This document shows positions 1-8,107 of a stretch of DNA of 64,000 nucleotides, in pieces. The position numbers and the translations under genes are program-made. This DNA is from Streptomyces sp. JB150 (GTDB taxonomy: Bacteria > Actinomycetota > Actinomycetes > Streptomycetales > Streptomycetaceae). The first letter of the stretch is position 1, and the number at the start of each line of letters is the position of its first letter. The notes beneath the pieces were generated by a model, which was not told the origin of the DNA, ran no database searches, and saw only the letters and a list, made by a program, of their open reading frames with translations. The stretch spans positions 3,092,169 to 3,156,168 of the forward strand of contig NZ_CP049780.1 of the NCBI RefSeq assembly GCF_011193355.1, in the 5' to 3' direction.

Positions 1-190
1 GACCATGCCGACTACCGGGAACGTCACGCCCCCAGGGTATCCGGCGCGCCAAGGCGGCCGGATTCCGCCGTTCCCCCGGGCCCGTCGGGGGTCATTCCGC
101 GGCCCGCCCGCTCGTCCACAGGCGATCACGGAAGGGGGATGGTTAGCATGACGGGGTTGACGAATCCGACGGACGGGGGCCTTCACGACC

Positions 191-742
191 ATGGGACGTG
201 ACTCCTCGGGGCTCCCTGAGACGCCCCCCGGCGCGCTGCGGCAGCGGCTGAGCCGCCTGGCGCGCGAGGCCGCCAAGTTCGGGGCGGTGGGCGGGGCGGG
301 CCTGCTCGTCAACCTCGGCGTGTTCAACCTGGTACGGCATGTCACCGATCTCCCGGTGGTGCGGGCCAGCGTGATCGCGACGATCGTGGCCATCGCCTTC
401 AACTACGTCGGCTTTCGCTACTTCACCTACCGGGACCGCGACAAGAGCGGCCGCACCCGTGAGATGACGCTGTTCCTGCTGTTCAGCGCGGTGGGCCTGG
501 TCATCGAGAACGGCGTGCTGTACGCCGCGACGTACGGCTTCGGCTGGGACAGCCCGCTGCAGAGCAACATCTTCAAGTTCGTCGGCATCGCAATCGCGAC
601 CCTGTTCCGGTTCTGGTCCTACCGCACGTGGGTGTTCCGGGCGCTCCCCGGCGCCGAGCCGGTCTCCCGCGCGGAATCGTTCCTGGACACGGAACGGGGC
701 CGCGACCGCGAACGCACGGCACGCCAACGGGCGCGGGTCTAG
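191..742 (+). CDS. GtrA-like small membrane protein
   Basis: A 183-residue protein with four hydrophobic stretches at about residues 29-50, 57-76, 90-113 and 124-148, the layout of the GtrA family. GtrA-like proteins are small integral membrane proteins linked to moving lipid-linked sugars or to cell-surface polysaccharide synthesis; the substrate here cannot be read from the sequence. The Arg/Phe-rich loops (for example FRYFTYRDRDKSGRTREM) and the closing FRFWSYRTWVF are typical of the family. The C-terminal 30 residues are charged and probably cytosolic. The ATG follows a purine-rich stretch but no strong Shine-Dalgarno is visible. The first 190 bases of the window hold no gene I can support. 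Family call is firm, function inferred. Confidence 0.85.
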   Translation: MGRDSSGLPETPPGALRQRLSRLAREAAKFGAVGGAGLLVNLGVFNLVRHVTDLPVVRASVIATIVAIAFNYVGFRYFTYRDRDKSGRTREMTLFLLFSAVGLVIENGVLYAATYGFGWDSPLQSNIFKFVGIAIATLFRFWSYRTWVFRALPGAEPVSRAESFLDTERGRDRERTARQRARV

Positions 743-869
743 GGGGCGTCTCCCCTCCAGCGCGGGTCCGGCCCTGGGCGGGCCGGTGTGCGTCCGGCGG
801 GCGCGGCGCGTGGCGGGGCGGCGTTCCCTGGCGGGGCGGGCGGACCCAGCGCCGTTTCCGGGGCTCAAC

Positions 870-1015
870 GGGTCCAGTGCGCCCCAGCGGGCCGGTGCGT
901 CCTTGGCGGGGCGCCGGGCCGGTGCGTCCCCGGCAGGCGCGGGCCCGGTGCGCATCCGGACGGTCCGTGGCGTCCCCCCGGCAGGCGCGGGCCCGGACGG
1001 TCCGTGGCGTCCCGG
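870..1015. repeat. Degenerate GC-rich tandem repeat between gtrA-like gene and histidine kinase
   Basis: The 298-base gap 743-1040 between the convergent genes holds no gene. It contains imperfect repeats of roughly 40-48 bases: a 21-base block ending GCGCGGGCCCGG occurs at 928-948 and 976-996, and the block GGACGGTCCGTGGCGTCCC at 958-976 and 995-1013. Looser copies of GGCCGGTGCGTCC precede them. No clean terminator hairpin stands out, though the repeats are GC-rich enough to fold. Confidence 0.6.
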
Positions 1016-1040
1016 GTGGGGCGGTGGGGCCGGTGGGTTT

Positions 1041-2309
1041 TCAGCGGACGGTGGGCTCCTCGTCCTCCGGCTTGCGCACCGCCGTGCGTGACAGGAACAG
1101 GCCGAAGACCGGCGGTGACGCCTGGAGCATCTCCAGGCGGCCTCCGTCGGCCTCCGCGAGGTCGCGGGCGACGGCGAGGCCGATGCCGGTGGAGTTGCGG
1201 CCGCTGATGGCGCGCTCGAAGATTCGGGCGCCGAGGTCGGCCGGGACGCCGGGGCCCTCGTCGGTGACCTCGATGACGGCCTGGTTGCCGGTGACGCGGG
1301 TGCGCAGCGCGACCGTGCCGCCGCCGTGCATCAGGGAGTTCTCGATCAGCGCCGCCAGCACCTGGGCGACCGCGCCCGGCGTACCCACCGCCTTCAGATG
1401 CCGCTTGCCGGAGCTGACGATCGCGCGCCCCGCCTGGCGGTAGGCCGGGCGCCACTCGGCCAGCTGTTGCTGGATGACCTCGTCGAGGTCGAAGGTGACG
1501 GCGGAGCCGGTGCGCGGGTCGCGCGAGTTGGTCAGCAGCCGTTCCACCACGTCCGTCAGGCGCTCGACCTGGGTGAGCGCGATGGTCGCCTCCTCCTTCA
1601 CCGTGGCCAGGTCGTCGGTGAGGGTGATCTCCTCCAGGCGCATCGACAGCGCGGTGAGCGGGGTGCGCAGCTGGTGGGAGGCGTCGGCGGCGAGCCGTCG
1701 TTCGGCGGTGAGCATCCGCGCGATGCGTTCGGCGGAGGCGTCGAGGACGTCGGCGACCCGGTCCAGCTCGGGGACGCCGTAGCGCTTGCGCTTGGGCCGC
1801 GGGTCGCCGGAGCCGAGGCGTTCGGCGGTCTCGGCGAGGTCGGTGAGCGGGGAGGCGAGCCGGTCGGCCTGGCGCAGCGCCAGCAGCACCGCGGCGATCA
1901 CGGCGAGCAGCGCGACCGCGCCGATGATCAGCAGGGTGCGCCCGACCTCGCGGAACACCGCCGAGCGGGGCTCCTGGACGGTGACCGTCTCGCGCTGGTC
2001 CCCGGTGCGGGTGGCCTCGATGACGTCGCCGTCCGGCTTCTGCCCGATCTCGATGGGCGCCTGGCCGGGGATGCGGATCACGGCGTACTGATCACCGCCG
2101 AGCTGGTCGCCGAGCAGGTCGGCGCTGATCTTCTCGGCGGCGAGGATCCGGCTGTCCACGATGCTGGCCAGCCGGACGGCCTCCGACTCGACCCGCTCCT
2201 TGGCGCTCTCGCTGATGGTGCGGGTCTCGACGATGACGAGGGACACGCCGAAGACGGCGATCACGACGAGCACCACGGCGAGCGTGGACTGGATCAGTCG
2301 GCGGCGCAT
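1041..2309 (-). CDS. Sensor histidine kinase (HAMP, HisKA, HATPase)
   Basis: A 422-residue membrane sensor kinase. Transmembrane segments lie at about residues 7-28 and 125-147 and enclose an extracytoplasmic sensor of about 95 residues. A HAMP-like linker follows (about 148-200), then the phosphoacceptor H-box ASHQLRTPL with His212, the N-box with Asn324 (ENSLMHGGG), DEGPGV at 350-355 and GIGLAV at 375-380. All key catalytic boxes are present, so it should autophosphorylate and pass phosphate to the response regulator encoded 49 bases upstream on the same strand. The pair is probably one transcript with the regulator first. The stimulus is unknown; the small periplasmic domain shows no motif I recognise. 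Start is the ATG at 2307-2309. Confidence 0.9.
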   Translation of the reverse strand: MRRRLIQSTLAVVLVVIAVFGVSLVIVETRTISESAKERVESEAVRLASIVDSRILAAEKISADLLGDQLGGDQYAVIRIPGQAPIEIGQKPDGDVIEATRTGDQRETVTVQEPRSAVFREVGRTLLIIGAVALLAVIAAVLLALRQADRLASPLTDLAETAERLGSGDPRPKRKRYGVPELDRVADVLDASAERIARMLTAERRLAADASHQLRTPLTALSMRLEEITLTDDLATVKEEATIALTQVERLTDVVERLLTNSRDPRTGSAVTFDLDEVIQQQLAEWRPAYRQAGRAIVSSGKRHLKAVGTPGAVAQVLAALIENSLMHGGGTVALRTRVTGNQAVIEVTDEGPGVPADLGARIFERAISGRNSTGIGLAVARDLAEADGGRLEMLQASPPVFGLFLSRTAVRKPEDEEPTVR

Positions 2310-2358
2310 CTTCTCTTACTTCTGTGAGGGAGCCCGAAGGGAGCCCGGGGCCCGCGGC

Positions 2359-3036
2359 TCAGCTCTTCTCGAAGCGGAAGCCGACACCGCGGACCGTGGC
2401 GATGTACCGCGGGTTGGCGGCGTCGTCGCCCAGCTTCTTGCGCAGCCAGGAGATGTGCATGTCGAGGGTCTTGGTGGACGACCACCAGGTGGTGTCCCAG
2501 ACCTCGCGCATCAGCTGGTCGCGGGTGACGACCCGGCCGGCGTCGCGCACCAGCACCCGCAGCAGGTCGAACTCCTTCGCGGTGAGCTGCAGCTCCTCGT
2601 CGCCCATCCAGGCGCGGTGCGACTCGACGTCGATGCGCACGCCGTGGGTGGCGGGCGGCTGCTGGGGTTCCGCGGAGCCGCGCCGCAGCAGGGCCCGGAC
2701 CCGGGCCAGCAGCTCGGCGAGGCGGAACGGCTTGGTGACGTAGTCGTCGGCGCCCGCGTCCAGGCCGACGACGGTGTCCACCTCGTCGGCGCGCGCGGTG
2801 AGGATCAGGATGGGCACGGTGTGGCCCTCGGCACGCAGCCGGCGGGCCACCTCCAGGCCGTCCATGCCGGGCAGGCCGAGGTCCAGTACGACCAGGTCGA
2901 CGCCGCCCTGGATGCCCGCGTCCAGCGCGGTGGGTCCGTCCTCACGCACCTCGACCTCGTAACCCTCCCGGCGCAGCGCGCGCGCCAGCGGCTCCGAGAT
3001 GGACGCGTCGTCCTCGGCGAGCAGTACACGGGTCAT
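2359..3036 (-). CDS. OmpR/PhoB-type response regulator
   Basis: A 225-residue DNA-binding response regulator paired with the adjacent kinase. The receiver domain (1-115) has the acidic pocket E8-D9-D10, phosphoacceptor Asp52 in LVVLDLGLPGMDG and the switch Lys102 in VTKPF. The C-terminal winged helix (about 128-225) contains the family-typical RDQLMREVWDT and RGVGFRFEKS. I chose the ATG at 3034-3036, which gives the conserved MTRVLLAEDD start; a longer in-frame extension to 3108 would add 24 non-conserved residues. Two direct copies of TTCTTACC spaced 22 bases apart lie upstream (see separate entry) and could be its own operator. Target genes beyond this are unknown. Confidence 0.92.
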   Translation of the reverse strand: MTRVLLAEDDASISEPLARALRREGYEVEVREDGPTALDAGIQGGVDLVVLDLGLPGMDGLEVARRLRAEGHTVPILILTARADEVDTVVGLDAGADDYVTKPFRLAELLARVRALLRRGSAEPQQPPATHGVRIDVESHRAWMGDEELQLTAKEFDLLRVLVRDAGRVVTRDQLMREVWDTTWWSSTKTLDMHISWLRKKLGDDAANPRYIATVRGVGFRFEKS

Positions 3037-3089
3037 GAGCTGATGGTAGTCCCAGCGTGACAAGAGACGGGGGGTGATCGCGGCCTTGC

Positions 3090-3119
3090 TTCTTACCGTC
3101 CTCCGCACCGGTTCTTACC
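3090..3119 (-). promoter_or_regulatory. Direct-repeat candidate operator of the response regulator
   Basis: TTCTTACC occurs at 3090-3097 and again at 3112-3119, exactly 22 bases apart, about 55-80 bases upstream of the response regulator start. OmpR-family regulators bind head-to-tail direct repeats about two helical turns apart, so this is a plausible autoregulatory site. The rest of the 510-base gap 3037-3546 holds no gene; it also contains the dre-like palindrome listed separately. Confidence 0.45.
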
Positions 3120-3317
3120 TTGGTACGGACCTGCATCTGCGAGGTGCGATCCTAGTGGTGACCTTCGAATGCGGTCCTGCGGTTCCCGCGACACCTGTGA
3201 TCCGCGTCTCAAGTCCTTCCATATCCGGCAGTGTCCTGCCGTATGGTGATTGGACGCCTGTAGCACGCGGGGACCTTTGGCGGCTGTCTTGACGCTGAAG
3301 GTCTCTTTTGTGTGCGG

Positions 3318-3333
3318 GCTGGTCTAGACCATT
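3318..3333. promoter_or_regulatory. dre-like palindrome (candidate DasR site) upstream of the peptide transporter
   Basis: The 12-base perfect palindrome TGGTCTAGACCA sits at 3320-3331, about 215 bases before the transporter start. Its 16-base context GCTGGTCTAGACCATT matches the published DasR-responsive element ACTGGTCTAGACCACT at 14 of 16 positions (consensus recalled from memory). DasR is the GntR-type N-acetylglucosamine-sensing global regulator of Streptomyces. Binding is inferred only. Confidence 0.6.
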
Positions 3334-3546
3334 TCTGGGCCGGCCTCGAAAGGAATGACCTGTGGCCGGGCCTCGCGCGCAGTGACGCACGCGGGGCGTG
3401 GATCCCGGTGGACGCCGTCCGCCGCTTCGTGATCCGGAGCGGAAAACCCCTGGGCGTGGGGCGGACGTGTTCGCTCGTGCCGGTGCCGGCTCCCCCACCG
3501 GGCGCGCAACGCTCCACTCGCGCGTCCCGACCAGCAAGGAACGACC

Positions 3547-5040
3547 ATGGCGTCCAGCCTGACGAAGGACTCGGCCCGACCGGGCACTCCCGGTTCCGAG
3601 AAGACCTTCTTCGGCCACCCCCGCGGACTGGCCACTCTCTTCATGACCGAGATGTGGGAGCGGTTCTCCTACTACGGCATGAGGGCACTGCTCCCCCTCT
3701 ACCTGGTCGCCCCCGCGGGTCTCGGCCTGGACGAGGGCACGGCGATCGCGATCTACTCCGTCTACGTCTCGACGGTGTACCTGCTCGCCATGCCGGGCGG
3801 CTGGTTCGGTGACCGCGTGTGGGGTCCCCGCAAGACGGTCGCGGTCGCGGGCTCGGTCATCATGGCCGGCCACCTGGTCCTGGCCCTGCCCACCGACGGC
3901 ACCTTCTACTTCGGCCTGCTGCTGGTGGCCATCGGCTCCGGCCTGCTGAAGTCGAACATCTCGACCATGGTGGGCCACCTCTACGACGGCCCGAACGACC
4001 CGCGCCGCGACGGCGGCTTCACGGTCTTCTACATGGGCATCAACCTCGGTGCCTTCGCCGCGCCGCTGATCATCGGCACCATCGGCCAGAAGGTGAACTG
4101 GCACCTCGGCTTCGCGCTGGCCGCCCTCGGCATGGCGCTGGGCCTGGCCCAGTTCCTGCTCGGCAGCCGCCACCTGTCCGACAGGTCGAGCGTCGTGCCG
4201 AAGCCGCTCAGCGTCCAGGAGCGCAACTCCACGCTGCGCAAGGCGATGATCTGGCTGCTGATCGCCGCGGTCGCCTACACGACCCTCGTCGTCACCGGCC
4301 ACTACACCCTGCGCTGGGTGATGGTGCCGCTGATGATCATCGGTCTGCTCATCCCGGTCGGCGTCCTCGTGCGGATTAAGGTCGACAAGGAGCTGACCGC
4401 CGTCGAGCAGTCGAAGGTCTCCGGCTACATCTGGTTCTTCGTCGCCGCGGCCGTCTTCTGGATGATCTACGACCAGGGTGGCTCGACCCTGTCGCTCTTC
4501 GCCGACAAGCACGTCGACACGCACGTCTTCGGCTGGGAGTTCCCGGTCTCCTGGTTCCAGTCGGTCAACCCGGTCCTGGTCATGGCCCTGGCCCCGGTCT
4601 TCGCCGCGGTCTGGCTGTCGCTCGCCCGCAGCGGCAAGGAGCCGAGCACGATCGTCAAGTTCGCGGGCGGTCTGGTCCTGGTCGGCATCTCCTTCTTCGT
4701 CTTCCTGCTGCCGCTGGTGGCCGCGGGCAGCGGCAAGGTCTCGCTGTGGTGGATCGTGCTGATCTACTTCTGCCAGACGACCGGTGAGCTGATGCTGTCC
4801 CCGGTGGGTCTGTCCGTGACCACGAAGATGGCCCCGGCGAAGTACGCCTCGCAGATGATGGGTGTCTGGTTCCTCGCCGTCACCGCGGGCGACGCCGTCA
4901 CCGGTCTGCTGTCCGAGTTCGGCGTCGACCTCAACAAGACCGGCGTCGTCGCCGCCGAGGCCGCTCTCGCGGTGCTCGCCGGTGTCGCGGTCTGGATGTA
5001 CCGCAAGCGGGTCAAGGAGCTCATGGGCGACGTCCACTGA
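3547..5040 (+). CDS. POT-family proton-dependent oligopeptide transporter
   Basis: A 497-residue major-facilitator protein of the POT/PTR group that imports di- and tripeptides with protons. The hallmark motif EMWERFSYYGMRALL (ExxERFxYYG) lies near residues 35-49 in the first helix. The fingerprint FYMGINLGAFAAPLI is in mid N-half, and about 12-14 hydrophobic segments follow to the C-terminus. The ATG follows AAGGAACG with good spacing. Upstream lies a long untranslated region with a dre-like palindrome, suggesting control by DasR and a link to amino-sugar or peptide nutrition. A perfect hairpin follows the stop codon. No co-transcribed gene is visible. Confidence 0.93.
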   Translation: MASSLTKDSARPGTPGSEKTFFGHPRGLATLFMTEMWERFSYYGMRALLPLYLVAPAGLGLDEGTAIAIYSVYVSTVYLLAMPGGWFGDRVWGPRKTVAVAGSVIMAGHLVLALPTDGTFYFGLLLVAIGSGLLKSNISTMVGHLYDGPNDPRRDGGFTVFYMGINLGAFAAPLIIGTIGQKVNWHLGFALAALGMALGLAQFLLGSRHLSDRSSVVPKPLSVQERNSTLRKAMIWLLIAAVAYTTLVVTGHYTLRWVMVPLMIIGLLIPVGVLVRIKVDKELTAVEQSKVSGYIWFFVAAAVFWMIYDQGGSTLSLFADKHVDTHVFGWEFPVSWFQSVNPVLVMALAPVFAAVWLSLARSGKEPSTIVKFAGGLVLVGISFFVFLLPLVAAGSGKVSLWWIVLIYFCQTTGELMLSPVGLSVTTKMAPAKYASQMMGVWFLAVTAGDAVTGLLSEFGVDLNKTGVVAAEAALAVLAGVAVWMYRKRVKELMGDVH

Positions 5041-5058
5041 CGCGCCTCCCCGGCTCCC

Positions 5059-5096
5059 GGAGGGCCGTCCGCATCACGTGATGCGGACGGCCCTCC
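5059..5096 (+). terminator. Terminator hairpin after the peptide transporter
   Basis: A perfect 38-base inverted repeat begins 19 bases after the stop codon; each arm is 19 bases, reading GGAGGGCCGTCCGCATCAC outward. There is no U-run, as usual for Streptomyces terminators. Confidence 0.85.
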
Positions 5097-5205
5097 GCCG
5101 TTCCCCGGCTTGCGCGGGGCCCGGTGGGCACCGGGCCCGGCGAACGGGTGGCGTCCGGCGGGGGGCGCCACGCTGGGAGGGGGGCGGGGTGCCGGGAGGG
5201 GGCGG

Positions 5206-5375
5206 GTGCCGGTGACGTCGTACGGCTGTGCAGTACGGCTGGGCGGCAGGGCGCGCGCGTGCCGGTGACGTACGGGTGGGCAGGACTGCGCGCGGTCGCG
5301 GCGTACGGCTGGGCAGGGCGCGCGTGCCGGTGACGTCGTACGGCTGTGACGTACGGGTGGTCAGGGCGCGGGGCA
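5206..5375. repeat. Degenerate intergenic repeats GTGCCGGTGACGT / TACGGCTGGGCAGG
   Basis: The gap 5041-5576 (536 bases) contains, after the terminator, an imperfect array. GTGCCGGTGACGT occurs at 5206, 5259 and 5324; the first and third copies continue identically as CGTACGGCTGTG. Interleaved are TACGGCTGGGC and TACGGGTGGGCAGG units. The array has no open reading frame of its own. The remaining 5376-5576 is plain GC-rich sequence without recognisable features. Confidence 0.6.
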
Positions 5376-5576
5376 GTCGGCCGCGGGGACAGGTTCGCCC
5401 GTATCTGGCTGAAAACGACTGGTGCTCGCCGAGGGGACAGGGGTGGCGTCGGCGGTGGGCCGGGCCGCGATGGGCCGGGGAGTGCGGCCGTGGCGGGCCG
5501 GCCGGCGGCGTGCGGGTGGGCAGGGCGAGCCGCCGGGGGGCGGGCCGGGGCCGCGCGGGCCTCGGCCGGCCCTGGG

Positions 5577-6083
5577 TTACGCCGGGGCGCCCAGTTCGGC
5601 CCAGACGGTCTTGCCGGCGACGCCGGGGGCGCGGACGACGCCCCAGTCGAGGCAGAGGCGCTGGACGATGAACATGCCGTGGCCGCCGGGGCGGCCCGCG
5701 CGGTGGGGGGTGCGGGGGGCGGGCTGGCCGGTGCCGCGGTCGGAGACCTCGATGCGGATCACCTTGTTGTCGCAGGAGATCGACATCTCGTCCGGGCCCT
5801 CGGCGTGCAGGCAGGCGTTGGTGACCAGCTCGGAGACGACGAGCAGCACGTCCTCCGCCGCGGCCCGCTGGTCCGCGCTGGAGGCCGGCAGCCAGCCCCA
5901 CGCGTACAGCGCCTGGCGGGCGAAGTCGCGGGCCATCGGCACGACGCCGGCCTCACCGGCCAAGCTCAGCCTGCGGACCTGCCGTCCCTGCGAGGAGGCG
6001 GGCACGCCCCCCTCCGGCACCCCGGAAGCGCCGCTGGGCTCCGGGCCGCGTTCGCCCGGCGGGTAGGGCCGGGTGGTGCTCAT
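5577..6083 (-). CDS. prsI: RsbW/PrsI-like anti-sigma factor (HATPase)
   Basis: A 168-residue protein with a GHKL-type ATPase fold in its C-terminal 110 residues. It shows the N-box VVSELVTNACLHA, the G1 box VSDRGTG and the glycine-rich GGHGMFIVQ. This is the RsbW/SpoIIAB class, which binds and holds a SigB-type sigma factor and phosphorylates the STAS antagonist. The N-terminal 50 residues are Pro/Gly/Ser-rich and probably disordered. It sits 162 bases downstream of the STAS gene and divergent from the SigB-type sigma gene, which matches the sigI-arsI-prsI unit I recall from S. coelicolor. Its partners are therefore inferred to be the next two genes. The symbol is by synteny, not by proven identity. 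Confidence 0.8.
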   Translation of the reverse strand: MSTTRPYPPGERGPEPSGASGVPEGGVPASSQGRQVRRLSLAGEAGVVPMARDFARQALYAWGWLPASSADQRAAAEDVLLVVSELVTNACLHAEGPDEMSISCDNKVIRIEVSDRGTGQPAPRTPHRAGRPGGHGMFIVQRLCLDWGVVRAPGVAGKTVWAELGAPA

Positions 6084-6245
6084 CAGCGCTTCACCTCACC
6101 GATTCACCAGTTCACGATTCAAGAGTTCCTTACGGGTGCCGAACCAGAGTGTCTCCTGCCCGAGTGGGCCGGATGGACACCCCCTTTTTCGGCACACACA
6201 CCCTTTCGGCACCCCCCGGTCACAGCGGGACCCGACAGCGCGCGC

Positions 6246-6626
6246 TCAGCCGACGTCGCCCTCCGGGAGGGCGGCCTCGAGGGTGTCGTGGACGGTGAAG
6301 ACCGCCTCCGCTCCGGTGATCTCGAACACGCGCGCCACCACCGGCTGCATCGCGGCGAGGTGCACCCCGCCGCCCGCGGCCTCCGCCTTCAGGCGGGCAC
6401 CCAGCAGGACGTTCAGCCCGGTGGAGTCGCAGAACTCCAGCCGTGAGCAATCCACGACCAACCGGTTGAAGCCCTTGGCGAGGCATTCCTCGAGTGGCTC
6501 GCGCAACAGATCGGCGGTGTGGTGATCGAGCTCACCCGCCGGAGTCACAACGGCACTGGAGCCCGCTTCCCGCACCTCCACCAGAAGTCGGCCCGACTGT
6601 GCGCTGCCGACCGTCCCGTGGTCCAT
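6246..6626 (-). CDS. arsI: STAS-domain anti-anti-sigma factor (ArsI-like)
   Basis: A 126-residue single-domain STAS protein. The phosphorylatable serine is Ser68 in FCDSTGLNVLL, aligned with Ser58 of SpoIIAA. In the unphosphorylated form such proteins capture the RsbW-like kinase and free the sigma factor. The kinase gene lies downstream on the same strand and the sigma gene is divergent across a 251-base shared promoter region, so the three genes form a closed partner-switching module. No PP2C phosphatase gene is present nearby, so the reset step must be supplied elsewhere. The symbol follows synteny with S. coelicolor and is tentative. Confidence 0.82.
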   Translation of the reverse strand: MDHGTVGSAQSGRLLVEVREAGSSAVVTPAGELDHHTADLLREPLEECLAKGFNRLVVDCSRLEFCDSTGLNVLLGARLKAEAAGGGVHLAAMQPVVARVFEITGAEAVFTVHDTLEAALPEGDVG

Positions 6627-6877
6627 GCCGTCTCTCTCCCGAGGTCGTGGCTGCTGACTGTTCGCCCTCGAACACTACGCCTTCCTGGCGCTCTTCGACA
6701 GCCGACCATTCATGCGAAAACGGACATACTACCACAGAACGCACTTGCGGTCTCTTCGGAACAACCGATAGGGCTAGGAGGAACGCGTACCCGACACGGC
6801 CGGCTTTGGAGGCGCCGCACACCGCAGTGCACGTACTGGCTTCGGCAGCCATATGCCGAGAAACGATGGAGGACATC

Positions 6878-7783
6878 ATGTCACCCCGGCTCGACGAATC
6901 GCATACCCATCAGGCGACGTCGACACCCCCTCCGGAACATCTGGATCCCATCGCCCCCGACGGCGTCACCGCAGACGCCCTCACCGGACTCCCGGAGATC
7001 CCCCCGTACGACCAAGTGGCCCCGGAGGACGCCCGGGCCCTGTCCAAGACCCTCTTCGAGCGGCTGGAGTCGCTGGAGGAAGGCACACACGAACACGCCT
7101 ACGTCCGCAACACGCTCGTCGAACTCAATCTCGCCCTGGTCAAGTTCGCCGCCTCCCGGTTCCGCTCCCGCAGCGAGCCCATGGAGGACATCATCCAGGT
7201 CGGCACGATCGGCCTGATCAAGGCGATCGACCGCTTCGAGCTCAGCCGCGGCGTCGAGTTCCCGACGTTCGCGATGCCAACCATCATCGGCGAGATCAAG
7301 CGGTTCTTCCGCGACACCTCCTGGTCCGTGCGCGTCCCGCGCAGGCTTCAGGAACTGCGGCTCGACCTGGCCAAGGCCGGTGACGAGCTGGCGCAGCGGC
7401 TGGACCGCGCGCCGACCGTGGCCGAACTGGCGGAGCGGCTCGGCATCTCGACCGACGAGGTCGTCGAGGGCATGGCCGCGTCCAACGCCTACACCGCCTC
7501 GTCGCTGGACGCCCAGCCCGAGGAGGACGACAGCGAGGGCGCGCTGGCGGACCGCATCGGCTACGAGGACCACGGGCTCGAAGGCATCGAGTACATCGAG
7601 TCGCTCAAGCCGCTGATCGCCGAGCTGGCGCCGCGGGACCGCAAGATCCTGTCCCTGCGGTTCGTCGCCGGTCTGACCCAGTCGGAGATCGGCGAGGAGC
7701 TGGGCATCTCCCAGATGCACGTGTCCAGGCTGCTGGCACGCACGCTGGGGCGGTTGCGCAAGGGGCTGACGGTCGAGGAGTGA
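6878..7783 (+). CDS. sigI: SigB/SigF-type alternative sigma factor (SigI-like)
   Basis: A 301-residue sigma-70 family protein of the SigB/SigF/SigG stress group. Region 2 reads EDIIQVGTIGLIKAIDRFE and VEFPTFAMPTIIGEIKRFFRD, the conserved -10 recognition segment; region 3 starts at VPRRLQELRLDLAKA; region 4 has the helix-turn-helix LTQSEIGEELGISQMHVSRLL. I start at the ATG at 6878-6880, preceded by GGAGGA with 4-base spacing; an ATG 12 bases earlier overlaps that ribosome site and is rejected. A Pro/Thr-rich N-terminal tail of about 30 residues precedes region 1.2. The neighbours encode the matching anti-sigma kinase and STAS antagonist. A strong hairpin follows. Confidence 0.9.
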   Translation: MSPRLDESHTHQATSTPPPEHLDPIAPDGVTADALTGLPEIPPYDQVAPEDARALSKTLFERLESLEEGTHEHAYVRNTLVELNLALVKFAASRFRSRSEPMEDIIQVGTIGLIKAIDRFELSRGVEFPTFAMPTIIGEIKRFFRDTSWSVRVPRRLQELRLDLAKAGDELAQRLDRAPTVAELAERLGISTDEVVEGMAASNAYTASSLDAQPEEDDSEGALADRIGYEDHGLEGIEYIESLKPLIAELAPRDRKILSLRFVAGLTQSEIGEELGISQMHVSRLLARTLGRLRKGLTVEE

Positions 7784-7876
7784 CCTCCCGCGCGCGGCGG
7801 GACCGGACTCCTGCCCCGCGCTGTCCCGTCACTCGCGGAAAACTCCTTCCCCACGGGTCCCCTTTCTCCCCTGTGA

Positions 7877-7922
7877 GCCGTCAGACCCGCCGGTTGGTGA
7901 CGCCACCGGCGGGTCTGACGGC
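7877..7922. terminator. Terminator hairpin between sigI and hutI
   Basis: Perfect 17-base arms at 7877-7893 and 7906-7922 (GCCGTCAGACCCGCCGG and its complement), with a 12-base loop that can add TGG/CCA pairing. It lies 94 bases after the sigI stop and between convergent genes, so it can serve sigI and, from the other side, hutI. Confidence 0.8.
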
Positions 7923-7986
7923 TGAGGAGGCGGGGGCGGACGGGTCGGCCAGGACGACGGTCACGGTCCCGGGAACCGGGCGGGCC

Positions 7987-8040
7987 GTGAGGGCGCACGG
8001 CGGAGGTCGCGTCGTGAGGGCGCACGGCGGAGGTCGCGTC
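7987..8040. repeat. Perfect 27-base tandem duplication
   Basis: Two identical adjacent 27-base units at 7987-8013 and 8014-8040, each starting GTGAGGGCGCACGG. They lie between the sigI terminator and the hutI stop codon, in a 324-base gap (7784-8107) that is otherwise without genes. Confidence 0.9.
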
Positions 8041-8107
8041 GGCGCGTGAGCGCGTGAAAGGGCGCCGCCCGGTTGCGCGGGCGCGCAGGTTCCGTTCCGA
8101 ACCGGCG

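Noticed and set aside
4375..4380. TTA trinucleotide in the peptide transporter
   Set aside because: It is out of frame (codons ATT AAG), so it is not a bldA-dependent codon. Similar out-of-frame TAA/TTA cases in the response regulator, hutI, eno, mfd and Bax-1-like genes were excluded in the same way.
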